Position numbers and translations under genes: made by a program. The notes under the pieces were generated by a model. It did not search any database and was not told the origin of the DNA. It saw only the letters and a list, made by a program, of their open reading frames with translations. DNA of 5,451 nucleotides from Crenarchaeota archaeon SCGC AAA471-B05 (GTDB lineage Archaea > Thermoproteota > Thermoprotei > Gearchaeales > Gearchaeaceae). Below, in pieces: positions 1 to 5,273 of the stretch (its first letter is position 1; every line of letters begins with the position of its first letter). The DNA is taken from assembly GCA_000380705.1 (NCBI GenBank), contig AQYM01000029.1:13702-19152 (forward strand), written 5' to 3'.

Positions 1-911
1 TTAGGTTTAATAGCATAGCCTTTGTTTTCAATAATTTGATTCTTGATTTCTATTAAACTTTTGGGTAAAAACATTTCTCCCTTATAATTTACTAAGAAAG
101 TTATGAAATTTATTTTAACCTTTTGAATTTTACCTATTTTAAATGTAGTTAATTTATATAATATGATTGAATTAATTATAACTGTTTTATTTGATATATT
201 CTCTACAAAAATTTCCAGTTTATTATTATATAATGATATGTTTAAAATTTTAATTAAATTTTTAAATTCTTGGTTTATAATATTATAAACTAAAATATCT
301 TTAATTGGTAAAATCCTTTTAGCTTTAATCATTTTTATTAAATCATTTTTATTAATTCCAGGAAATATTTCATATATGTTTATCGGATAAACTTTTGAAG
401 TTGCATTGAATATCAGCTTAAATTCGTTTTCAAAAATAGGAATTAATTTTGGTATGACATGAATATTTATTACGTTTATCTCGTTTTCCTTTATGCTTAT
501 CGCTTCAAATTTTACGTTTATCTCGTTAGAATGAATTTCTGTTGTAACATTATTACCTAAATAACTAACTTTAGCTTTTTCAACAATTAAGCGTATTATA
601 TCTATCGCTTTAACTTTAACCTTGTTTATAGTTAAAACATATGCATAGTCTATAGCATTGATTAAATTTACTTCACCAGAAGAATTTAAAGAAATCCAGC
701 CTTTTTCTTGATCGTGTATAAAAACATTCGAATAGGTTAAATAAATTCCCTCAACACCTTCAGGAATTAAAGGAGGATCTGTAATGGAAATCGCTAAGAA
801 AGTTTCATTTAGCTTATTCTCTAGAGGAAATAAATTTATAATACTTATTATAATTATTGCTATTATCGTTCCTACAATTATATTAAGTAGTATTTTTTTT
901 CTTTCTTCCAT
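1..911 (-). CDS. DUF4382-like membrane-anchored surface protein (3' end outside window)
   Basis: Read on the minus strand from ATG (complement of 909-911), this frame is open for 303 codons and runs off the left edge, so the C-terminus is missing. A short charged N-terminus (MEERKK) is followed by a hydrophobic helix at about residues 8-28, which suggests a signal anchor with the rest outside the cell. Residues 38-90 contain SITDPPLIPEGVEGIYLTYS, then FIHDQEKGWISL and VNLINAID. This matches the DUF4382 pattern as I remember it (a 'TDpP' start, a 'vyvtys.v.vh' strand, a 'GW..L' turn and a leucine-rich 'NL' strand), a domain found in archaeal exported proteins of unknown function. Seven N-X-S/T sequons (N35, N76, N121, N169, N224, N238, N241) fit a glycosylated archaeal surface protein. 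The rest is beta-rich and I do not recognise it. The gene is divergent from the winged-helix gene at 1006. The family call is by eye; the export topology is more secure than the domain name. Confidence 0.8.
   Translation of the reverse strand, partial: MEERKKILLNIIVGTIIAIIIISIINLFPLENKLNETFLAISITDPPLIPEGVEGIYLTYSNVFIHDQEKGWISLNSSGEVNLINAIDYAYVLTINKVKVKAIDIIRLIVEKAKVSYLGNNVTTEIHSNEINVKFEAISIKENEINVINIHVIPKLIPIFENEFKLIFNATSKVYPINIYEIFPGINKNDLIKMIKAKRILPIKDILVYNIINQEFKNLIKILNISLYNNKLEIFVENISNKTVIINSIILYKLTTFKIGKIQKVKINFITFLVNYKGEMFLPKSLIEIKNQIIENKGYAIKP
471..527 (-). repeat. 15-bp direct repeat inside the DUF4382-like gene
   Basis: The + strand 15-mer tacgtttatctcgtt occurs at 471-485 and again at 513-527, exactly 42 bases apart (14 codons), so both copies are read in the same frame. 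They encode NEINV twice (residues 129-133 and 143-147). This looks like a small in-frame duplication or a repeated beta-strand unit in the extracellular domain; no function is claimed. Confidence 0.6.
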
Positions 912-925
912 AACTTAAATAAGTT
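912..925. promoter_or_regulatory. Palindrome, possible operator abutting the minus-strand start
   Basis: The sequence aacttaaataagtt is an inverted repeat with perfect 6-bp arms (AACTTA/TAAGTT) and a 2-nt centre. It directly abuts the start codon of the minus-strand gene and lies between its proposed TATA box and start, where archaeal repressors often bind. The neighbouring winged-helix protein (1006) would be a natural candidate ligand, but that is inference. Confidence 0.35.
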
Positions 926-933
926 TTTAGGGA

Positions 934-942
934 AATATATTA
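934..942 (-). promoter_or_regulatory. TATA-like box for the DUF4382-like gene
   Basis: On the minus strand this stretch reads taatatatt, centred about 27 nt upstream of the A of the ATG at 911. That is the expected archaeal TATA-to-start distance, so the transcript would be leaderless or nearly so. The base composition makes chance TATA boxes common; the spacing is the main support. Confidence 0.5.
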
Positions 943-973
943 CAATTCCTTTGAATTTTTGCTCAAAAAATAG

Positions 974-985
974 AACAAATAAAAT
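974..985 (+). promoter_or_regulatory. Weak TATA-like element for the winged-helix gene at 1006
   Basis: The stretch aacaaataaaat is centred about 26 nt upstream of the ATG at 1006, consistent with a leaderless archaeal promoter. No Shine-Dalgarno is visible before this ATG. The match to a TATA consensus is poor, so the call rests mostly on position. Confidence 0.3.
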
Positions 986-1005
986 CCTAAAGAGAGTTAT
1001 ATTAT

Positions 1006-1422
1006 ATGGAATTAAAAGGCAAGACTCTTAAAGTTTACCTTTATATTTTAACGCATCAAAATGCTGGTGTAAGGGAAATTCAAAGAGCTTTAAAATTTAA
1101 AACTCCTTCTTTGGTTCAGTATCATTTGAACAAATTAAAGGAAATGGGTTTAGTTTATGAGGAAAAGGGTAAATATTATATTTCAAGGGAAGTTAAGCCA
1201 GATGTATTAAAAGACTTTCTTCGAATAGGTTTCATATTGGTACCCAGATTATTTTTGGTTGGAATATTTTATTTCGTTATATCTTTATATTTCATTTTAA
1301 AATTTTTAAATAATAGCTTAAATATAATTGATAATTATTTGCTTATTTTTTTACCTTTAATAATTTCTTTAATAATAATAATTGAAGGATATTTTGCTTA
1401 TAGAAGATTAAAAGTTGATTAA
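1006..1422 (+). CDS. Winged-helix DNA-binding protein with two C-terminal membrane helices
   Basis: This 138-residue protein has an N-terminal winged helix-turn-helix (about residues 3-60). The recognition helix is near TPSLVQYHLNKLKEMGLV (33-50), followed by a wing hairpin EEKGKYYIS (52-60), in the ArsR/MarR-like 'pairs of helices then wing' arrangement. Two hydrophobic segments follow, at about 74-100 and 110-131, separated by a short polar loop (LNNSLNIIDN), and the protein ends in the basic tail YRRLKVD. The DNA-binding domain and both termini would therefore sit in the cytoplasm, tethering a regulator to the membrane. Several archaeal lineages have such one-component membrane regulators; I cannot name the target or signal. 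A clear paralogue of its winged helix begins at 5274. The divergent DUF4382-like gene and the palindrome between them make local regulation plausible. The ATG is chosen because the domain starts immediately after it. Confidence 0.8.
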   Translation: MELKGKTLKVYLYILTHQNAGVREIQRALKFKTPSLVQYHLNKLKEMGLVYEEKGKYYISREVKPDVLKDFLRIGFILVPRLFLVGIFYFVISLYFILKFLNNSLNIIDNYLLIFLPLIISLIIIIEGYFAYRRLKVD

Positions 1423-1423
1423 A

Positions 1424-1431
1424 CTTTTAAG
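1424..1431 (+). promoter_or_regulatory. TATA box for the dehydrogenase gene
   Basis: cttttaag lies just after the stop codon of the winged-helix gene and is centred about 26 nt upstream of the ATG at 1453. This matches a TTTTAA-type crenarchaeal TATA box with a leaderless start, and there is no Shine-Dalgarno. It suggests the dehydrogenase has its own promoter despite the 30-nt gap. Confidence 0.5.
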
Positions 1432-1452
1432 GAAACAATTTTATTTATTGAT

Positions 1453-2484
1453 ATGAGCAAGTTAATAAGATTGGCGGTATTAAAGGGAGACGGCATAGGT
1501 CCTGAAGTTGTTGATGCTACATTAAAGGTTCTAGATACAATTCAAGATGTAGTAAAAGGTATTCAAATTAAATATGAATTTGCTGATGCAGGTTATTATT
1601 GTATTGAGAAATACGGGACAAATTTGCCTAAAGAAACTATCGAAATCTTAAAAAATACTGATTGTGTACTTAAAGGTCCTATGACAACGCCTGAAAAAGA
1701 AGGTATGCCTCCTAGTGTAGCAGTTCAGATAAGAAAAATTTTTGACCTATATGCTAACGTAAGACCTGCCAAAGTTTATCCAAGAACCAATCCTATAAAT
1801 CCCAACGTTGATTTGGTTATAGTTAGAGAAAATACTGAAGGATTATATTCAGGTTTAGAATTTAAGTTGGGAGAATTTGCGATAGCATTAAGGACAATTT
1901 CAAAAAAAGGAAGTGAAAGAATAGGTCGTTTTGCTTTAAATTTAGCTAAGAAAAGGAAAAAACATTTAACAATCGTTCATAAAGCCAACATTTTAAGAGT
2001 TACCGATGGTCTATTTAGAGATACTATATTAGAAATAGCTTCAAGAGAATTTCCTGAAGTTATAGTAGATGAGGTACATATTGACATAATGACAGTAAAC
2101 TTAATTAAAAGACCTCATGAATACGATGTAATAGTTTGTGAAAATATGTTTGGGGATATATTATCAGATGAAGCAGCCCATGTAGCTGGCGGAATAGGAT
2201 TGGCTGCTGGAGCAAATATAGGAGAAAATTATGCTATGTTTGAACCTGTACATGGTTCAGCTCCTAAATATGCAGGTAAAAACGTTGTGAACCCAATTGC
2301 TACTATTTTAGCTACTAAAATGATGTTTGAATGGCTTAATTTAGCAAGGCCTGCAGAATTAATAGAAAAGGCTGTAATTAAGGTACTTGAAGAAGGTAAA
2401 ACGTTAACATATGATCTCGGAGGTACATCTAAAACTTATGAAGTTGCTGAAAATATAGCAAATAAAATTAAAGAGTTAGCTTAA
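1453..2484 (+). CDS. Isocitrate/homoisocitrate/3-isopropylmalate dehydrogenase family enzyme
   Basis: This is a 343-residue metal-dependent, NAD(P)-linked beta-decarboxylating dehydrogenase, full length for the short archaeal/HICDH class. Visible motifs are GDGIGPE (12-18); the substrate loop S88-x-A90-x-x-x-R94 leading to DLYANVRP with R104; R125 and Y132 in RENTEGLYSG; the catalytic lysine K177 in VHKANILRVTDG; metal-binding D211 plus D235 and D239 in GDILSDEA; and the coenzyme loop VHGSAPKYAG (266-275). The whole sequence reads most like homoisocitrate dehydrogenases (AksF/LysB type), which work in 2-oxoacid elongation or alpha-aminoadipate lysine synthesis. However, S88 is the substrate-loop serine typical of isocitrate dehydrogenases, and isopropylmalate dehydrogenases usually have leucine there. 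K272-Y273 is the pair that E. coli isocitrate dehydrogenase uses to grip NADP; NAD enzymes generally have Asp there. The family is certain; the substrate is not. The neighbours (winged-helix gene, cysS) give no pathway clue. Confidence 0.93.
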   Translation: MSKLIRLAVLKGDGIGPEVVDATLKVLDTIQDVVKGIQIKYEFADAGYYCIEKYGTNLPKETIEILKNTDCVLKGPMTTPEKEGMPPSVAVQIRKIFDLYANVRPAKVYPRTNPINPNVDLVIVRENTEGLYSGLEFKLGEFAIALRTISKKGSERIGRFALNLAKKRKKHLTIVHKANILRVTDGLFRDTILEIASREFPEVIVDEVHIDIMTVNLIKRPHEYDVIVCENMFGDILSDEAAHVAGGIGLAAGANIGENYAMFEPVHGSAPKYAGKNVVNPIATILATKMMFEWLNLARPAELIEKAVIKVLEEGKTLTYDLGGTSKTYEVAENIANKIKELA

Positions 2485-2502
2485 TATTTTTTGTTTAATA
2501 AA
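2481..2502 (+). promoter_or_regulatory. AT-rich promoter region of cysS
   Basis: TTAATATTTT at 2481-2490 is a TATA-like element that would place transcription start near 2511. A second AT stretch, TTTAATAAA (2494-2502), lies closer in. Just downstream, AGGTGAT at 2516-2522 is a very good complement to the archaeal 16S 3' end, but it overlaps the GTG start itself, so the way cysS is initiated is unclear. Confidence 0.35.
2487..2492 (+). terminator. T-run after the dehydrogenase gene
   Basis: A run of six T begins two bases after the TAA of the dehydrogenase gene. Archaeal RNA polymerases commonly terminate at such oligo-T tracts without a hairpin. It overlaps the promoter region of cysS, so it is a plausible but unproven transcript end. 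Confidence 0.3.
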
Positions 2503-2517
2503 TTTTTATTATGAAAG

Positions 2518-3994
2518 GTGATTACTTCTGTTAATAGTAAATTAAAGGTATACAATACTTTAACTAAAAAACTGGAGGATTTCGAACCTTTGGAAGATAA
2601 AAAAGTAAGAATTTATGCATGTGGCTTAACAGTAAATGATTACATGCACATAGGTCATGCGAGAACTTATTTAGTATGGGATGTGATTGTAAGATATTTG
2701 AAATTCTTAGGTTACGAGGTATTTTATGTATCTAATATTACAGATATTACGATTGATGAAAAAATACTCAAAAGATTGGAAGAAGAAAAGATAAGTTTTC
2801 AACAATTAATAGAGAAATATACTAAAGCGTATTTTGAAGATAGAGAAGCTTTGGGAATAGCTAGGGCAGACGTTCATCCTTTAGCTACTCAACATATACA
2901 AGAAATGATAGAATTGATTCAGAAACTTATAGATAAAGGTTATGCTTATGTAGCTGAAGATGGAGTATATTTCAGTATTAATAAGTTTCCAGAATATGGT
3001 AAGCTTTCAGGTATAAAAGTCTCTGAACTTTTGGCTGGAGCCAGTGGAAGGGTAACTAAAGATGAATATGATAAAGAAAATATAGGAGATTTTGCATTAT
3101 GGAAAAAAAACCAAAGAAAATGAGCCTTATTGGTTTTCTCCTTGGCACAAAGGAAGACCTGGTTGGCACATCGAATGTTCAGCTATGGCCATGAAATATT
3201 TGGGCGAAAGTTTTGATATACATGCTGGCGGAGAAGATAATATATTTCCACACCATGAAAATGAGATAGCTCAAAGCGAAGCAGCTACAGGAAAACCCTT
3301 TGTCAAATATTGGTTGCATACTAGACATGTTTTATTGAAGGGTGAAAAGATGTCAAAATCTTATAAAAGGCTGATATATTTAAGAGATGCGATAAAAAAA
3401 CACGGAGCTTCGAATTTAAGACTTTTTCTTTTATCGACACACTATAGGAAACAATTAATGTATGATGAGGAATTAATTGAAGAAGCAAAAGTTCATGTGG
3501 ATAGGATAAAGAAAACTGTTCAATTGTTAAATAGGTTCTCTATTAATGGAAGGGATGAAATGAAAGAATATGAAAAGCAATTAATTGAAAGTTCAAAAGA
3601 AGCGATGAAAAAATTTATTGAAAGTATGAACGATGACTTTAACACTCCTTTGGCTATTAAAGTTATAGTAGATTTTTCAAGACAGATTTTAAGTTATATC
3701 GAACAAGAAGGTATTTTAAGTAAGGAAGCATCCAGGTCTTTGCTTGAATTTTTTGATAACACTTGTAAAATAATCTTCGGTGATTTATATGAAAAAGAAA
3801 TAAAAGTTAGATTGAATGACGTTATTATAAACTGGATTGAAAAGTTAATTAGGGAAAGGAATGAATTGAGAAAACAAGGAAAATTCGAAGAAGCAGATAA
3901 AATAAGAGAAGAGATAAGAAAGCTAGGAATCGAAGTTGAGGATTCCAAAAACTTTACATTCTGGTACGTTAAAAACTTAAATATATATAAGTAA
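2518..3994 (+). CDS. cysS: Cysteine--tRNA ligase, frame interrupted by a shift at an A8 run
   Basis: CysRS attaches cysteine to tRNA(Cys) in the cytoplasm. The N-terminal part (GTG 2518 to TGA 3123, 201 codons) holds the Rossmann fold start, with the zinc-ligand cysteine C35 in YACGLTV and the HIGH signature at 44-47. The C-terminal part, in the next frame, holds WHIECSAM, HAGGEDNIFPHHENE, the KMSKS loop and the helical anticodon-binding region. Joining the frames by skipping one A in the A8 run at 3103-3110 gives TGG AAA AAA ACC, the normal CysRS stretch WKKTKENEPYW, and a 491-residue protein, close to family size. In that numbering the zinc ligands are C35, C220, H245 and E249, spaced as in E. 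coli (C209, H234, E238), and KMSKS is 277-281. Read literally, the first frame ends six codons after the tract. All motifs are intact, so decay is not old: a sequencing indel, a very recent mutation or slippage are all open. GTG 2518 is the only sensible start; an in-frame TGA lies at 2512-2514. Confidence 0.9.
3103..3110 (+). other. A8 frameshift/slippage tract in cysS
   Basis: Eight consecutive A follow the TGG codon for residue 195. The upstream frame reads AAA AAA AAC and stops at TGA 3121-3123; the downstream frame reads AAA AAA ACC and continues for nearly 300 codons. Loss of one A, in the DNA, in the transcript by polymerase slippage, or functionally by a +1 ribosomal shift, restores full-length CysRS. 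Another A8 tract, on the minus strand at 893-900, is in frame and does not break its gene. Confidence 0.85.
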
Positions 3995-3998
3995 AGGT
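3975..3998 (+). promoter_or_regulatory. Internal promoter and Shine-Dalgarno for the kleisin-like gene
   Basis: The last codons of cysS contain ACTTAAATATATATAAGT (3975-3992), a near-palindrome (16 of 18 positions) with a TATA box at its core, about 20 nt before the ATG at 4004. AAAGGT at 3993-3998 is a good Shine-Dalgarno six bases before that ATG. The gene can therefore be translated from the cysS transcript, and perhaps also be transcribed on its own. Confidence 0.4.
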
Positions 3999-4003
3999 TT
4001 TTC

Positions 4004-4693
4004 ATGAAAACTTTAGAAGAAATAGAAAAAATCATCCAAATCACAAAGGATGTTTTGGAAAGAAGAAAAAATCCTTTTGAAATCGATGTAAAATCGCTTA
4101 TTGAAAAAATTAAGGAAATTTTTCCTAAAATCAAAAACTTAGAGGAATATTTAAAAGATTCCGAAGCAATATACAATCTTTCGCAAGTTATAGATATGCA
4201 AAGTAATGAATTGTATTATAAATCTTCTTTTCTTTACTTTAACCCTTCATTATTAATCAGAAAGGCTCAACATTTATCCTTTATCGAATTAGGAAATATC
4301 CTAGCCTTTTGTTTATACCCAATTCTTTCTACCAATTTTATTAATACTCAAAGTTTAATACAAGCTTACGAATATTGGAATAATATAAAATATAAAAAAA
4401 TTAATTTTATTAATAAAGAATACAAAATAGAAGAAATTCAAACAGAAAAAGTTAGTAAAAAAATAGAAGATAAGATTAAATCTTTGGAGAATTATTTGAA
4501 TAAATTAGTTCCGATAAGGCTAAGTGATTTTATTAAGGATGAACCAAAAAATGTTGCGGAAAAGCTTTTCTTACTTTCCTTTTTAATTATTCAAGGTAAA
4601 TTTTACATTGGTTTAAATGAAGAAGGGGAATTTATAATACAAAAAGAACCAAGCGATATTAAAGGTTCTTTAGTCTTCAATGTAAAAATATGA
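4004..4693 (+). CDS. Kleisin/ScpA-like protein (candidate SMC-complex subunit)
   Basis: This 229-residue, lysine- and glutamate-rich cytoplasmic protein has no signal or membrane segment. Residues 14-100 form an alpha-helical bundle opening with RRKNPFEIDVKSLIEKI (20-36), which resembles the 'xPxxIdv..l' start of ScpA kleisins, where the N-terminal helices bind the SMC neck. The middle (about 110-180) is charged and looks like a linker, including a likely helix KKIEDKIKSLENYLNKL (152-168). Residues 183-215 (AEKLFLLSFLIIQGKFYIGL, then EGEFIIQKE) resemble the small C-terminal winged helix of ScpA ('fLalL.L...g.i...Q...f'), which caps an SMC head. It begins 9 nt after cysS, with a good Shine-Dalgarno, and its ATG/TGA overlaps the next gene (ATGA), as scpA-scpB pairs often do. 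At 229 residues it is close to bacterial and archaeal ScpA length. The similarity is by eye and weak outside the two ends, so this is a family suggestion; a Nse4-type kleisin is the main alternative. Confidence 0.6.
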   Translation: MKTLEEIEKIIQITKDVLERRKNPFEIDVKSLIEKIKEIFPKIKNLEEYLKDSEAIYNLSQVIDMQSNELYYKSSFLYFNPSLLIRKAQHLSFIELGNILAFCLYPILSTNFINTQSLIQAYEYWNNIKYKKINFINKEYKIEEIQTEKVSKKIEDKIKSLENYLNKLVPIRLSDFIKDEPKNVAEKLFLLSFLIIQGKFYIGLNEEGEFIIQKEPSDIKGSLVFNVKI

Positions 4694-5268
4694 AGAAAAA
4701 AGATAAAATAACAGAAAAAAGAAAATCTACTCTATTCAATAAAATGAAAAAAGCTTTATTGCTAATATTAATTCAAAATAAATATATACCTGGAGTTAAG
4801 GGATGGGAATTAAAAAAACATATAGGCAGCAAATATCCCTACATTTTAAAACTCTTGGACAAAGAACTGGAAGATTATGGATTAAAACTAAAAATAGTTT
4901 TTGATGAAAACATAAAGGATGTTAATAATCCCAGCTTAAGTGATTATGATAGAGCACATATCTATATTATATCTTCAGAGCCTGTGTATTATAATCTCAA
5001 AGGACAGTTTAACATTGAAGAACTAGGATGTTTGGCAGCTTGCATAATTTTCTTAATTTCAAAGTCAAACAACGCAAACCTTCAAGAATTAATAGATTAC
5101 TTATCTTCTAAAATACCTAAAATTAAAGTCAAAGGTTTTGTAGAAAAATTTAAGAGAAAAGGTTATCTCAAAATACAAAATAATATTGTTAGTTTAGGTT
5201 GGAGAACAAAAGCTGAAATAGATTTAGATTCCTTAATTAAACTTTTAGCAATATACGTTTCTAAATAA
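4690..5268 (+). CDS. Tandem winged-helix KITE protein, MAGE/Nse3- or ScpB-like
   Basis: This 192-residue protein overlaps the kleisin-like gene by four bases (ATGA), implying translational coupling. After a basic tail (MKKKDKITEKRK) come two winged-helix units. The first, at about 18-100, has helices KMKKALLLILIQNK, KGWELKKHI and ILKLLDKELEDYG, then strands LKLKIVFDE and AHIYIISS. The second, at about 108-177, has ELGCLAACIIFLISKSNNA, LQELIDYLSS and VEKFKRKGYLKI. Tandem winged helices beside a kleisin are the hallmark of KITE subunits (ScpB; Nse1/Nse3 of Smc5/6). The order of features resembles the MAGE homology domain: an aliphatic helix before an acidic/asparagine-rich turn, a 'K.YL' strand, and the terminal GWRTKAEI (170-177) with a closing hydrophobic helix, compared with the remembered MAGE/Nse3 end 'WGPRA.AE'. 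I favour Nse3/MAGE-like over ScpB. A plain two-domain transcription factor is the alternative. The likely role is to bind the kleisin linker and DNA in an SMC complex. Confidence 0.6.
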   Translation: MKKKDKITEKRKSTLFNKMKKALLLILIQNKYIPGVKGWELKKHIGSKYPYILKLLDKELEDYGLKLKIVFDENIKDVNNPSLSDYDRAHIYIISSEPVYYNLKGQFNIEELGCLAACIIFLISKSNNANLQELIDYLSSKIPKIKVKGFVEKFKRKGYLKIQNNIVSLGWRTKAEIDLDSLIKLLAIYVSK

Positions 5269-5273
5269 ATAAT

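Noticed and set aside
893..900. Second A8 tract (minus strand) as a frameshift in the DUF4382-like gene
   Set aside because: The tract is in frame: the ATG, anchor helix and DUF4382-like region are continuous through it.
931..949. GGAA/TTCC inverted repeat around the minus-strand TATA box
   Set aside because: Only four-base arms with an 11-nt spacer, easily expected by chance.
2487..2510. Riboswitch or T-box-like leader before cysS
   Set aside because: Only 33 bases separate the dehydrogenase stop from the GTG start, with no stem-loop visible; T-boxes are also bacterial.
3092..3994. Independent gene starting at TTG 3092
   Set aside because: Its product begins in the middle of the CysRS catalytic domain and lacks the HIGH motif. 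It is the second half of cysS in the shifted frame, not a separate gene.
3694..4176. Minus-strand open frame of 160 codons
   Set aside because: It lies antisense across the 3' end of cysS and the start of the kleisin-like gene, both of which have clear family features. Its product is a low-complexity Ser/Phe/Ile-rich sequence typical of the antisense of Lys/Glu-rich AT-rich genes.
5249..5273. Separate promoter for the winged-helix gene at 5274
   Set aside because: There are AT-rich words (aatatac, taaataaataat) but none stands out at the right distance. The 5-nt gap from the preceding stop makes co-transcription the simpler reading.
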